Made by a program: the position numbers and the translations under genes
Shown here: piece after piece, positions 28,370 to 37,157 of the stretch
Layout: every line of letters starts with the position of its first letter
How positions within the stretch are numbered: position 1 is the stretch's first letter
Assembly (NCBI RefSeq): GCF_900187445.1
Contig: NZ_FYEB01000007.1
Location: forward strand, 144,324 to 208,323
DNA length: 64,000 nt
Direction of reading: 5' to 3'
DNA from: Pseudomonas sp. Irchel s3b2
GTDB lineage: Bacteria; Pseudomonadota; Gammaproteobacteria; Pseudomonadales; Pseudomonadaceae
The notes under the pieces: generated by a model
What the model saw: only the letters and a program-made list of their open reading frames with translations
What the model was told of the DNA's origin: nothing
Database searches by the model: none

Positions 28370-29335
28370 TCAAACCGGCGCCTTCAAATCCACCCCTAGC
28401 GCCTGGGCAAACGCCTTTACCAGCGGACTGCGCACGGTGTTGTGGCGCAGGATCAGATTGAACGGCGTGACGATGTTGATCAGGTCCGGACGCACTGCCC
28501 GAAACTGTCCCTGAGCCACCAAAGTTGCTGCGTAATGCTCGGGCAGAAAACCCACAAAACGGCCGGTCTTGACCAGCAGCGCCACGGCTTCCACTTGAGT
28601 CGCCGAGGCGGAAAAACTGTCATAGCGGGCAAAATCCAGTTTGTCCCGATGGATCGCATAGCGGTGGTTGATGCACTCGTAATCCAGCAGCACATTGCTG
28701 CCCATCTCCGTCTCCGCCATCGAGAACAGTGGATGGCCGACGGCGCAATACACGTACGAGCGTTCTTCATAAAGCGGGAAGTAATCGAACTCTTCCCTTT
28801 TCTGATAAACCGGCACGATCCCGGCCACTAAACGCCCTTCGACTACGCCTCTTTCCACCTCATCTAACTGAGACGCCTGAAGTTGAAACCTTACTTTCGG
28901 CGACACTTCATTTATCTTTCTAAGCGCCGCAACTAACGGCGAATTATCGTCGGTGATCGTATTATCAATAACGCCCACCCCAAGGTCGCCAATAAGTTCG
29001 TTCTGCGCTGAACTAAGCCGATCACGAAAGTTATCGACCGAGGCAAATAAATCGATTGACGCCTGGTACACCAAACGCCCTTCTTCGGTCAGGTGAAAAC
29101 CTTCCCGTCCTCGGGTGCACAGGCGCATACCGATGCGAATCTCCAGGTCGGAGATTTGTTTGCTGATGGCCGCCAGGCCCACATTCAGCTCATTTTGCGC
29201 TGCGCTGAAGCCGCCGGCCTCGACCACAGCCTTGAACACTTTGAGCAGTTTGAAGTCCAGACCACTGAGGGCCAGCGGAGCCCGATGCACCGTTTTTGGC
29301 GGCGGGTTTCCGGAATTGGAAAGTGGGGTTTCCAT
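28370..29335 (-). CDS. LysR-family transcriptional regulator
   Basis: The 321-residue protein has an N-terminal winged HTH (about 25-85: FKLLKVFKAVVEAGGFSAAQNEL and AAISKQISDLEIRIGMRLCTRG). A periplasmic-binding-type effector domain follows (LGVGVIDNTITDDNSPLVAALRKIN onward). It is divergent from the C-N lyase and ABC importer operon, with a 296-base shared control region, the usual layout for a LysR activator of the neighbouring catabolic genes. The effector is unknown. Confidence 0.87.
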   Translation of the reverse strand: METPLSNSGNPPPKTVHRAPLALSGLDFKLLKVFKAVVEAGGFSAAQNELNVGLAAISKQISDLEIRIGMRLCTRGREGFHLTEEGRLVYQASIDLFASVDNFRDRLSSAQNELIGDLGVGVIDNTITDDNSPLVAALRKINEVSPKVRFQLQASQLDEVERGVVEGRLVAGIVPVYQKREEFDYFPLYEERSYVYCAVGHPLFSMAETEMGSNVLLDYECINHRYAIHRDKLDFARYDSFSASATQVEAVALLVKTGRFVGFLPEHYAATLVAQGQFRAVRPDLINIVTPFNLILRHNTVRSPLVKAFAQALGVDLKAPV

Positions 29336-29407
29336 AATGCTTATTTACCTCTGGCGCCCTATTCAACAATCTGTGTCCAACAACAAAAACATAGCCGACC
29401 AATAATA

Positions 29408-29551
29408 ATGAACACAGAAAACAAGGCTTGGCAACCGTTAATAAATCCCGCAGATCAGTGCCAACTCACTGATTTCGAACTATTAAAAGCTGACACTTCG
29501 ATCAGCTCTCGCAACGATGCAACTGCCCTCTTGAAAACTGCTTTGGCCTAA
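29408..29551 (+). CDS. Small hypothetical 47-residue frame upstream of the C-N lyase gene
   Basis: The frame has an ATG start and encodes MNTENKAWQPLINPADQCQL and onward to LLKTALA. It is AT-rich, has no clear ribosome site and no recognisable motif. It lies between the LysR start and the lyase gene, reading toward the lyase, so it could be a leader peptide or a chance frame. It covers half of a 296-base intergenic region that otherwise holds the divergent promoters. Confidence 0.3.
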   Translation: MNTENKAWQPLINPADQCQLTDFELLKADTSISSRNDATALLKTALA

Positions 29552-29624
29552 CCACGCCCAATTGATTTGCGGCGGGTGCTTCGGGCTCGGCACATCGATT
29601 TCAGTTCGCTTTACCGACGAGGAA

Positions 29625-29632
29625 AACAACAA
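29625..29632 (+). promoter_or_regulatory. Candidate Hfq/Crc A-rich motif at the lyase start
   Basis: AACAACAA matches AAnAAnAA and ends on the first base of the lyase ATG, immediately after the ribosome site. This is the classic location for Hfq/Crc translational repression. Confidence 0.35.
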
Positions 29633-31059
29633 TGTCTCAAACCACCGACCGTCTCTGGGGTGCCCGCTTCAAGAGCGGCCCGTCCGAAGCCCTGGCGGCC
29701 CTGTCCCGTTGCCCCGAGCGCTACTTTCGCCTCACCCCGTATGACCTCGCCGGTTCCAAGGCGCATGCCCGGGAATTGCAGCGCGCAGGGCTGTTGAGCG
29801 AGCAGGAAGCCCAGACCATGCTCGACGCCCTGGAGCGTATCGGTGATGACTTCCGTGCCGGCAGCATCGCGCCGACGCTGGACGACGAAGACGTCCACAC
29901 CTTCATCGAACGCCTGCTGACCGAACGCCTCGGCGCACTGGGCGGCAAGCTGCGCGCCGGCCGCTCGCGCAACGACCAGACCGCCAACGACCTGCGCCTG
30001 TTCCTGCGTGATCACGTGCGTACCCTGGCTGTCGAAGTGCTGGCGTTGCAACAAGCGCTGGTGGATCAGGCCGAGCAACACATCGAGAGCATCTGCCCGG
30101 GTTTCACTCATCTGCAACAGGCCCAGCCGATCGTCTTCGCTCACCACTTGCTGGCCCACGCCCAGTCGATGCTGCGCGACGTGCAGCGTCTGGTGGATTG
30201 GGACGTGCGCACCTCGCTGTCGCCACTCGGCGCGGCGGCCATGGCCGGTTCCGCCATTGCTCGCCTGCCGCAGCAGTCGGCCAAGGAAATGGGCTACAGC
30301 GGTGTTTGCGAAAACTCCATCGACGCCGTGGCCAGCCGCGATCACGTTGCCGAGTTCCTGTTTATCGCCAGCATGCTGGGGATCAACATTTCCCGCCTCG
30401 CCGAAGAATTCTGCCTGTGGTCGTCGCGGCAATTTCGCTGGGTGGCGCTGGACGATGCCTACGCCACCGGCAGTTCGATCATGCCGCAGAAGAAAAACCC
30501 CGACATCGCCGAACTGGCCCGGGGCAAGGCTGGCCGCCTGATCGGTAACCTGACGGGTTTGCTGTCGACCCTCAAATCCCTGCCGCTGTCGTACAACCGC
30601 GACTTGAGTGAAGACAAGAACGGCGTGCTCGACAGCGTCGACACCTTGTTGCTGGTGCTGCCGGCCATGGCCGGAATGGTCGCGACCATGAAGGTCAACG
30701 TCGAAGAACTGCGTCGTCAGGCACCGCTGGGCTTCACCCTCGCCACCGAAGTGGCCGACTGGCTGGCGGTGCGCGGCGTGCCATTCAAGGAAGCACACGA
30801 AATCACCGGCGCACTGGTCCAGGCCTGCGAGAAGCACGACATCGAATTGTGGGAAGCGTCCCCGGCGCTGCTGGCCGAGATCGATCCACGTCTCACGCCT
30901 GAAGTGCGCGACAGCCTGACCCTTGAAGCCGCCATCGCCGCCCGCAGTGGCTGGGGCGGCACCGCACCGCAACAAGTGCGCGAGCAGATCGGCCGACTGA
31001 AGACTGCCCTCGCAGCCCAGCAGCAATGGACCGAGAACTATCAGGGTTTCCGTCTCTGA
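29632..31059 (+). CDS. Argininosuccinate-lyase-family C-N lyase (paralogue, catabolic context)
   Basis: The 475-residue member of the fumarase/aspartase superfamily has LRAGRSRNDQTANDLRLFLRD, GFTHLQQAQPI, and the signature loop GSSIMPQKKNPDIAELARGK with the catalytic serine. The family cleaves C-N bonds to release fumarate. True ArgH is a biosynthetic enzyme. Here the gene heads an operon-like run with an amino-acid ABC importer, two NodB-type hydrolases and a MmgE/PrpD protein. I therefore infer a degradative lyase for an N-succinyl or aminopolycarboxylate compound, similar in logic to iminodisuccinate or EDDS lyases. The enzyme could still act on argininosuccinate. Confidence 0.8.
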   Translation: MSQTTDRLWGARFKSGPSEALAALSRCPERYFRLTPYDLAGSKAHARELQRAGLLSEQEAQTMLDALERIGDDFRAGSIAPTLDDEDVHTFIERLLTERLGALGGKLRAGRSRNDQTANDLRLFLRDHVRTLAVEVLALQQALVDQAEQHIESICPGFTHLQQAQPIVFAHHLLAHAQSMLRDVQRLVDWDVRTSLSPLGAAAMAGSAIARLPQQSAKEMGYSGVCENSIDAVASRDHVAEFLFIASMLGINISRLAEEFCLWSSRQFRWVALDDAYATGSSIMPQKKNPDIAELARGKAGRLIGNLTGLLSTLKSLPLSYNRDLSEDKNGVLDSVDTLLLVLPAMAGMVATMKVNVEELRRQAPLGFTLATEVADWLAVRGVPFKEAHEITGALVQACEKHDIELWEASPALLAEIDPRLTPEVRDSLTLEAAIAARSGWGGTAPQQVREQIGRLKTALAAQQQWTENYQGFRL

Positions 31060-31072
31060 TTCACGGCGAACT

Positions 31073-31168
31073 CCTGTAGGAGCGAAGCTTGCTCGCGAAG
31101 GCAGTGGGTCAGTCAACACTGATTACAACTGACCCACCGCCTTCGCGAGCAAGCTTCACTCCTACAGG
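31073..31168. repeat. REP doublet with an additional palindromic centre
   Basis: CCTGTAGGAGCGAAGCTTGC (from 31073) and its inverse (to 31168) form the outer arms. Inside them GTGGGTCAGT and ACTGACCCAC extend the inverted repeat. It lies between the lyase gene and the permease gene. Confidence 0.85.
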
Positions 31169-31209
31169 GACTGTGCATGACTTGAAATACCAGCGTACGG
31201 AGAAACAAC

Positions 31210-32088
31210 ATGAGCCAGACTCAGGCAGAACGACTCCAGGCGGAGCGCAAACTGGCGGAAAACCAGTTCGATATCACCCAGTACCAGCATGTGCCACGGC
31301 GTTACTACGGGCGGATTTTCTTCGCCACGGTGATCGTGATTGCGATTGTCGGCCTGGTGCGGGCCTTCGCCGAGGGCAAGATCGAATGGTCGTACATCGG
31401 CCAGTTCCTCACCTCTCAGGCAATTATGTGGGGCCTGGTCAACACCATCGTCATGGCGGTGCTGGCGATGGCGCTGGGCATCGTGTTCGGGGTAATCACG
31501 GCGATCATGCGCATGTCGGCCAACCCGATCCTGCGCTACGTAGCGCTTATCTACACCTGGCTGTTCCGCGGTACGCCGCTGATTTTGCAGCTGCTGCTGT
31601 GGTTCAACCTGGCGCTGATTTTCCCCACCATCGGCATTCCCGGTCTGTTCGAAATGGACACCGTGAGCCTGATGACGCCCTTCGTGGCCGCCCTCCTCGG
31701 CTTGAGCATCAACCAGGGCGCCTACACCGCCGAAGTGGTGCGCGCCGGCCTGCTCTCGGTGGACACCGGGCAGTACGAAGCCGCCAAGTCGATCGGCATG
31801 CCGCGCTTGCAAGCATTGCGCCGGATCATCCTGCCCCAAGCCATGCGGATCATCATTCCTCCGGTGGGCAACGAGTTCATCGGCATGGTGAAAATGACTT
31901 CCCTGGCGAGTGTCATTCAGTACTCGGAACTGCTCTACAACGCCCAGAACATCTACTACGCCAACGCCCGCGTGATGGAGCTGCTGATCGTCGCCGGTAT
32001 CTGGTACCTGGCCACCGTCACTGTTCTGTCCTTTGGTCAAAGTCGTCTGGAGCGTCGTTTCGCTCGCGGCGCCGGCAAGCGTTCTTGA
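31210..32088 (+). CDS. Amino-acid ABC importer permease (HisM/GlnP type)
   Basis: The 292-residue protein has a polar N-terminus of about 40 residues, then about five TM helices. The family loop [23 protein letters not shown] fits in two overlapping parts. The EAA motif [30 protein letters not shown] is the ATPase contact. It forms the inner-membrane channel for polar amino acids. ATPase and binding-protein genes follow directly, giving a complete importer. Confidence 0.92.
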   Translation: MSQTQAERLQAERKLAENQFDITQYQHVPRRYYGRIFFATVIVIAIVGLVRAFAEGKIEWSYIGQFLTSQAIMWGLVNTIVMAVLAMALGIVFGVITAIMRMSANPILRYVALIYTWLFRGTPLILQLLLWFNLALIFPTIGIPGLFEMDTVSLMTPFVAALLGLSINQGAYTAEVVRAGLLSVDTGQYEAAKSIGMPRLQALRRIILPQAMRIIIPPVGNEFIGMVKMTSLASVIQYSELLYNAQNIYYANARVMELLIVAGIWYLATVTVLSFGQSRLERRFARGAGKRS

Positions 32089-32098
32089 GGAGTTCAAC

Positions 32099-32863
32099 AT
32101 GAGAAGCATCGTCAAGGCCGTGAGCCTGAACAAGTACTACGACCATTTCCACGCGCTCAAGGACATCAACATCGAGGTCGAGCAAGGCGAAGTGCTGTGC
32201 ATCATCGGCCCGTCCGGCTCCGGCAAAAGCACCCTGCTGCGCTGCGTGAATCAGCTGGAAAAAATCGACAAGGGCGGGCTGTGGGTCGACGGCGAACTGG
32301 TGGGTTACCGCATCGTCGGCAACAAACTGCACGAACTCAACGAGTCGCAGATCGCCCGTCAGCGCCTGGCCACTGGCATGGTGTTCCAGCGTTTCAACCT
32401 GTTCCCGCACATGACTGTGCTGCAAAACATCATCGAAGGGCCATGCCAGGTGCTCAAGCGTTCGCCCAAAGAAGCGCACGAAGAAGCCTTGGAATTGCTC
32501 GCTCGCGTCGGCCTGGCCGACAAGCGCAACAGCTACCCGATCGAACTGTCGGGCGGTCAGCAACAACGGGTGGCGATTGCCCGCGCGTTGGCCATGCGCC
32601 CCAAGCTGATGCTGTTCGATGAACCCACTTCGGCACTCGACCCGGAACTGGTCGGTGAGGTGCTGTCGGTGATGCGCGATCTGGCGCAGACCGGCATGAC
32701 CATGATCGTCGTCACCCATGAACTGGGCTTCGCTCGCGAGGTTTCCAACCGCATGGTGTTCATGGACGAGGGACAGATCGTGGAGGCTGGAAGCCCCGAA
32801 GAAATACTAATAAGTCCACAAAACCCACGCACCCAAAGCTTCATTTCTGCCGTTCGAACCTAA
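32099..32863 (+). CDS. Amino-acid ABC importer ATPase (GlnQ/HisP type)
   Basis: The 254-residue protein has Walker [11 protein letters not shown]-loop [11 protein letters not shown], signature [15 protein letters not shown], Walker [13 protein letters not shown] and the H-loop VTHE. ATG 32099 follows a GAGGAG site. It powers import by the preceding permease, 10 bases upstream. Confidence 0.93.
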   Translation: MRSIVKAVSLNKYYDHFHALKDINIEVEQGEVLCIIGPSGSGKSTLLRCVNQLEKIDKGGLWVDGELVGYRIVGNKLHELNESQIARQRLATGMVFQRFNLFPHMTVLQNIIEGPCQVLKRSPKEAHEEALELLARVGLADKRNSYPIELSGGQQQRVAIARALAMRPKLMLFDEPTSALDPELVGEVLSVMRDLAQTGMTMIVVTHELGFAREVSNRMVFMDEGQIVEAGSPEEILISPQNPRTQSFISAVRT

Positions 32864-32916
32864 GCGCTAGCCTCGGAAACCAAGAGCTGCGTAACAACAC
32901 TCATAAGAGAACGACC

Positions 32917-33741
32917 ATGAAGAATTTCGTTATTCCAGCAGTACTCGCAGGCGTTATGGCTTCCAGTTTCACTTGGGCCGCCGAGCTACCGGCCAGCATC
33001 AAGGACAAGGGTGAGGTCGTTGTGGCAATCATGCCGAACTACCCGCCGATGGATTTCAAGGACCCGGCCACCAATACCCTCACAGGTCTCGACTATGACC
33101 TGGGCAACGCCCTCGCCGAGCGGCTGGGCGTGAAGATCAAATGGCAGGAAACCGGCTTTGAGCAAATGATCAACGCGCTGACCACCGACCGCGTCGACAT
33201 GGTGATGTCGGGCATGACCGACACCGCCGAGCGTCAGGCCAGTGTGACCTTCGTCGACTACTTCACCAGCGGTCCGCAGTTCTACACCTTGCAGAAAAAC
33301 AAGGACACCAACGAGATCATCGACCTGTGCGGCAAGAAAGTCGGCACCAGCCGACGTACGACCTTCCCGGCGGAAATCGCCGAGTGGAGCAAGGCCAACT
33401 GCGAAGCCGCCGGCAAGCCTGCGATCAACGTGATCGGCACCGAAGGCTCGGCCGACGCCCGCGCGCAACTGCGTCAAAGCCGTATCGACGCGGCCATGCA
33501 GGGCAGCGAAACCCTGCCGTACCTCAAGACCCAGGAAAAGGACATGTACAAAACCGTGGGCCTGCCGATTTCCAAGCAGTTCACCGGGCTGGGCGTGAGC
33601 AAGAAAAAGCCTGAGCTGAGTGAAGCGGTGAAAGTGGCGATGCAGAGCATGGTCGATGACGGCAGCTACCAGGCGATCCTGAAAAAATGGGACCTGGAAC
33701 TGGGCGCGATCAAGACCGTGACCATCAACGCCGGCAAGTAA
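32917..33741 (+). CDS. Amino-acid ABC importer periplasmic binding protein
   Basis: The 274-residue SBP family 3 protein has a signal peptide (FVIPAVLAGVMASSFTWAAE). GEVVVAIMPNYPPMDFKDP, GLDYDLGNALAERLGVK, and MVMSGMTDTAERQASVTFVDYF follow in order. It supplies substrate to the permease and ATPase upstream. The near-consensus leader AACAACAC before its start is one base off the Crc motif. The ligand is probably the amino-acid derivative processed by the lyase and hydrolases, which is inference. Confidence 0.9.
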   Translation: MKNFVIPAVLAGVMASSFTWAAELPASIKDKGEVVVAIMPNYPPMDFKDPATNTLTGLDYDLGNALAERLGVKIKWQETGFEQMINALTTDRVDMVMSGMTDTAERQASVTFVDYFTSGPQFYTLQKNKDTNEIIDLCGKKVGTSRRTTFPAEIAEWSKANCEAAGKPAINVIGTEGSADARAQLRQSRIDAAMQGSETLPYLKTQEKDMYKTVGLPISKQFTGLGVSKKKPELSEAVKVAMQSMVDDGSYQAILKKWDLELGAIKTVTINAGK

Positions 33742-33750
33742 TGCTTGCCC

Positions 33751-33843
33751 CGTAGGAGCGAGGCTTGCCCGCGAAAGCAATCTGACAGGTGACATGGATG
33801 TTGAATGTACCGCCCTCTTCGCGAGCAAGCTTCGCTCCTACAT
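33751..33843. repeat. REP doublet
   Basis: CGTAGGAGCGAGGCTTGCCC (33751 onward) and CTTCGCGAGCAAGCTTCGCT (to 33843) are inverted copies from two REP subclasses (CCCGC and CTCGC loops), making a mixed pair. It lies between the binding protein and the first hydrolase gene. Confidence 0.8.
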
Positions 33844-33879
33844 GGACTGTGTTTTACCTATAAATAGCTGGAGCACCAC

Positions 33880-34728
33880 ATGTCCTCCTCACCCCAACCC
33901 GCCTGGCCCGACCAACATAAGGCCTGCCTCGCCCTGGCCTTCGACCTTGATGGCCCGACCGGCGATGCCATGCTCAACGGCTCGATCTGGCGTAAACCCG
34001 AGTATTTCGGTTTCGGTGGTTACGGCCCCTATCGGGCGCTGCCGCGGATTCTCGATTTGCTGGATGAGTTCCGGATCCCGACGACGTTTTTCGTCCCGGC
34101 CTGGGTCGTGGAGAACTGGCCGAAACAGTGCCAGGCAATCGTCGAGCGCGGGCATGAGGTGGCGTACCACGGCTACAAACACGAATCCTTTTACGCCCTG
34201 ACGCTGGACCAGCAGAAGGACGTGATGCACAAATCCCGTGAGGTGTTCTGGAAACACCTGAACATCCGCGCCGAAGGTTTCCGCACGCCATCCGGCGACT
34301 GGCGGGCCGAAACACCGGCCATGCTGGTGGACGCCGGCGTGACTTATTCCAGCAGCATGCGCGGCGATGACCGGCCGTATCTGGTCAACGTGCCGGGCTT
34401 CGATACGCCACTGGTGGAAATCCCCGGCCGCTGGGAAATGGACGACTACGCCTCACTCGCCTACACCCGCGCGCCGGACTTTCCTTCGGGACTGGACCGC
34501 ACCGCCAGCTACGCGCTCACCCTCGACAACTGGTGCCGCGAGTTCGACGGTGCCATGGATGAAGGGTTGTGCCTGACCACCTTGTTCCACCCCAAGATCA
34601 CCGGCAAACCGGGACGCATCCTATTGCTGGAAAAACTCTTCGAGCACATGCGCCAACGCGACGACGTCTGGTTTGCCATCTGCCGCGACGTCGCCCACTG
34701 GTGGCTGAAGGAGCATCACCATGGCTGA
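33880..34728 (+). CDS. NodB-type polysaccharide-deacetylase-family hydrolase, active-site version
   Basis: The 282-residue NodB-fold protein has catalytic and metal-binding residues Asp22/Asp24 in AFDLDGPTG and His97/His101 in AYHGYKH. GFRTPSGDW and a C-terminal LFHPKITGKPGR follow, which resemble the intracellular PgdA/PuuE-like branch rather than secreted chitin deacetylases. There is no signal peptide, so it acts in the cytoplasm on a small imported molecule, probably hydrolysing an amide or ring. It overlaps the next, related gene by eight bases. Confidence 0.8.
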   Translation: MSSSPQPAWPDQHKACLALAFDLDGPTGDAMLNGSIWRKPEYFGFGGYGPYRALPRILDLLDEFRIPTTFFVPAWVVENWPKQCQAIVERGHEVAYHGYKHESFYALTLDQQKDVMHKSREVFWKHLNIRAEGFRTPSGDWRAETPAMLVDAGVTYSSSMRGDDRPYLVNVPGFDTPLVEIPGRWEMDDYASLAYTRAPDFPSGLDRTASYALTLDNWCREFDGAMDEGLCLTTLFHPKITGKPGRILLLEKLFEHMRQRDDVWFAICRDVAHWWLKEHHHG

Positions 34729-35608
34729 TTCCACTGTCTGGCCCAACGGCTACCGCTGCGCCGTGGTGCTGACCGTCGATTACAACGACATCCACGGCAT
34801 CCTCACCCAGGCCCCGGAAGTCGCCGGGCGCGACAAGACCTTATCGGTGTGGCGCTACGGCACTCAGCGCGGTGTCGAGCGTTTGCTCGGTTTGTTCGAA
34901 GAACTAGGCGTTTCCAGCAGTTGGTGCATCCCCGGCATCGTCGCCGAGGAAAACCCGCAGCACATCCGAGCGATCCAGGCCGGCGGGCATGAGATTGCCT
35001 GCGCCGGGTATCGCCATCAGAACTACGACAACCTGACGCTGGCCGAACAAAGCACCGAGGTCGCCAAGGGTTGCGCGGCCTTGAGCGCGTTGACCGGTCA
35101 GCGTCCGACAGGCTTTCGTATCCCCGCCGGCAATGGTGCGCCGGGTTTCATCGAGGCCTTGAGGGATCACGGCATCCGCTGGTCTTCGTCATGGCGCGGT
35201 GATGACTTGCCTTTCGCTCACCCGACGGCGCCCGAAGTGATCGAGCTGCCGTTGCACTACGAGTTGGAAGACGAACCCTACTTCGCTTTCAACCTCAGCC
35301 CGGCAGTGCCTCCCGCGCAATCGCGTATCGCCTCCTACAGCCATACCTTGGGCAACTTGCAAATGGACTTCGCCGGGTTTCATCGATTCGGGCTGTGTTA
35401 CGTGCTGCGGCTGCACCCGGAGATTATCGCCACGCCCGGGCGGATCGGCGTGTTGCGCGAATTGCTGCAAAGCATCCAACGGCATGACGACGTGTGGATC
35501 GCCACCGGTGCCGAGGTCGCTCAATGGTGGGCCGAATCAGCAGCGCCCGTGACCGAGGATCATCCGGCGGCCGTATATGAACGTCATTACCGGGATTACG
35601 GCGTATGA
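34721..35608 (+). CDS. NodB-type hydrolase paralogue with degenerate metal site
   Basis: The 295-residue protein is homologous to the preceding one, aligning as GHEIACAGYRHQN with GHEVAYHGYKHES. The first metal histidine is replaced (Ala95 for His97), His99 is kept, and the second aspartate is Asn22 in TVDYNDI. No signal peptide is present. It may be a non-catalytic partner or have a rearranged site. It is tightly coupled: the eight-base overlap upstream and four-base overlap with the MmgE/PrpD gene suggest the three proteins work together. Confidence 0.78.
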   Translation: MADSTVWPNGYRCAVVLTVDYNDIHGILTQAPEVAGRDKTLSVWRYGTQRGVERLLGLFEELGVSSSWCIPGIVAEENPQHIRAIQAGGHEIACAGYRHQNYDNLTLAEQSTEVAKGCAALSALTGQRPTGFRIPAGNGAPGFIEALRDHGIRWSSSWRGDDLPFAHPTAPEVIELPLHYELEDEPYFAFNLSPAVPPAQSRIASYSHTLGNLQMDFAGFHRFGLCYVLRLHPEIIATPGRIGVLRELLQSIQRHDDVWIATGAEVAQWWAESAAPVTEDHPAAVYERHYRDYGV

Positions 35609-36996
35609 AAGATCAAGGGATCGCAGCCTTAAGTAGCGCCTACGATGGGGTCATGCGGATGGAGCGGTTGGCGCAATTCTGCGTCGATACTCGCTTCGAA
35701 GATTTGCCACCCGCATTGGTCGTGCAAGCCAGGCGACACATCCTCGACACCTTCGGCGTAACCCTGGCCGGGTCTGGCAGCGATGTGGCGAAGCAGGCGC
35801 GTCAGGTTTTCGTGGGTGAAGCCGGCAGCACGTTGGTTTGGGGCACCGATCAGCGAGTCGGCGCAGCGCAGGCCGCCATGCTCAACGGCATCGCCGCGCA
35901 TGCCCTGGAGCTGGACGACACCGGCGGCTGCGACCACTCCGGCGCGGTGGTGCTGCCGGCGGTGATGGCCGCAGTGTCGATGTCTGAAGCACCGGTAAAT
36001 GGCCGCGAGTTGATTACCGCTGTAGTGATCGGCTACGAAATCGGCCGTCGGGTACTCGAAGCCTGCGGCAGTTACTCGGCCCACAACGGCGCCGGTTGGC
36101 ACTCCACGGCGACGTGCGGGGTGTTTGGTGCGGCGGCGGCCAGTGCGCGAATTCTGGGGCTGGATGCACAACAAACCCTGGCGGCGCTGGGCATCGCCGG
36201 TAGCTTCAGCGGCGGTCTTTGGGCCTTCATTCATGACGGCTCGCAAAGCAAAAAACTCCACAGCGGTCGGGCCGCCGAAGGTGGATTGCTGGCGGCGCGG
36301 TTTGCTCAACAAGGGATCACCGGGCCGACCAAGCTGTTCGATGATGTCTGGGGCGGTTTTCTCAAGACCCTCGCGGCGGATACCGCCGTGCCCGAGGCGC
36401 TGGATGCCGAACTGGGGCATGTGTGGAAACTCTCCCGCTGCTCGATCAAACCCTACGCGGCATGCCGGGGTACGCATTCGGCGATCGATGCATTGGGCCT
36501 GTTGCTGGATCAATTGCAGGTCAGCGCGGATCAGGTCGAGAGCGTTCAGGTTTCTTTGTGCGGATTCCTTCAGGACATGTGTGGCGGTCAGGACATTAAC
36601 ACCCTGCCGGCGGCACAGATGAGTTTGCGTTATGCCCTCTCGGCTCGATTGGTCCATGGTCATTGCCGGTTGGAAGCCTATGACGATGAACAACGCCACC
36701 ACCCGTGGATTGCTGATTGGATGTCGCGCATTCGCCTTGAAGTCGACCCGCTACTGTCGGAGGATGGCGAGCCTGTGGTCAGCCTGCAGACCGTGGATGG
36801 TCGACACGCGAGCCTGTGTGTTGAGGTTCCGTTGGGTGCGCCGGGCAATCCGCTGAGTGATGAGGCGCTGGAGGAGAAATTCTTCAGTCTGGCTGGGCGG
36901 GTGATGCCGCGACAGCAGGCGCAAGGATTGATTGAGCAGTTGTGGCGGCTGGAAGAACTGGAATCGGTTCGGTTGCTTGACCGGTGGCTGGCTTGA
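35605..36996 (+). CDS. MmgE/PrpD-family protein
   Basis: The 463-residue protein has family blocks ARRHILDTFGVTLAGSGSDV, AALNGIAAHALELDD-like AMLNGIAAHALELDDTGGCDHSG, SGGLWAFIHDGSQSKKLHSGRAAEGG and KPYAACRGTHSAIDAL. The family includes 2-methylcitrate dehydratase, cis-aconitate decarboxylase and iminodisuccinate epimerase. No methylcitrate-cycle gene is near. Pairing with a C-N lyase favours an epimerase-type role, which is inference. It overlaps the preceding hydrolase gene by four bases. Confidence 0.85.
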   Translation: MKDQGIAALSSAYDGVMRMERLAQFCVDTRFEDLPPALVVQARRHILDTFGVTLAGSGSDVAKQARQVFVGEAGSTLVWGTDQRVGAAQAAMLNGIAAHALELDDTGGCDHSGAVVLPAVMAAVSMSEAPVNGRELITAVVIGYEIGRRVLEACGSYSAHNGAGWHSTATCGVFGAAAASARILGLDAQQTLAALGIAGSFSGGLWAFIHDGSQSKKLHSGRAAEGGLLAARFAQQGITGPTKLFDDVWGGFLKTLAADTAVPEALDAELGHVWKLSRCSIKPYAACRGTHSAIDALGLLLDQLQVSADQVESVQVSLCGFLQDMCGGQDINTLPAAQMSLRYALSARLVHGHCRLEAYDDEQRHHPWIADWMSRIRLEVDPLLSEDGEPVVSLQTVDGRHASLCVEVPLGAPGNPLSDEALEEKFFSLAGRVMPRQQAQGLIEQLWRLEELESVRLLDRWLA

Positions 36997-37020
36997 GTAT
37001 GGCGTTGTCTGTGCGGGCCT

Positions 37021-37096
37021 CTTCGCGGGCAAGCCTCGCTCCTACAGGTTTTGTGTCGATACGCGAACCCTGTAGGAGCGAGGCTGGCCCGCGAAT
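37021..37096. repeat. REP doublet (inverse orientation)
   Basis: TTCGCGGGCAAGCCTCGCTC (37022 onward) and TGTAGGAGCGAGGCTGGCCC (37070 onward) face outward rather than inward. The second arm has a G for T change in the loop. It lies between the MmgE/PrpD and MFS genes. Confidence 0.8.
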
Positions 37097-37157
37097 GGCA
37101 AGCAACTCGGTATCACGTCGATCACTACAGAAACTGAATAAGGACATTTGCCCCACC

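Noticed and set aside
29632-31059. Calling the lyase argH
   Set aside because: The catabolic neighbourhood and lack of arginine genes argue against the biosynthetic enzyme; only the family is claimed.
29611-31119. 502-codon minus-strand frame opposite the C-N lyase
   Set aside because: The plus frame carries GSSIMPQKKNPD and other family motifs; the minus frame has none.
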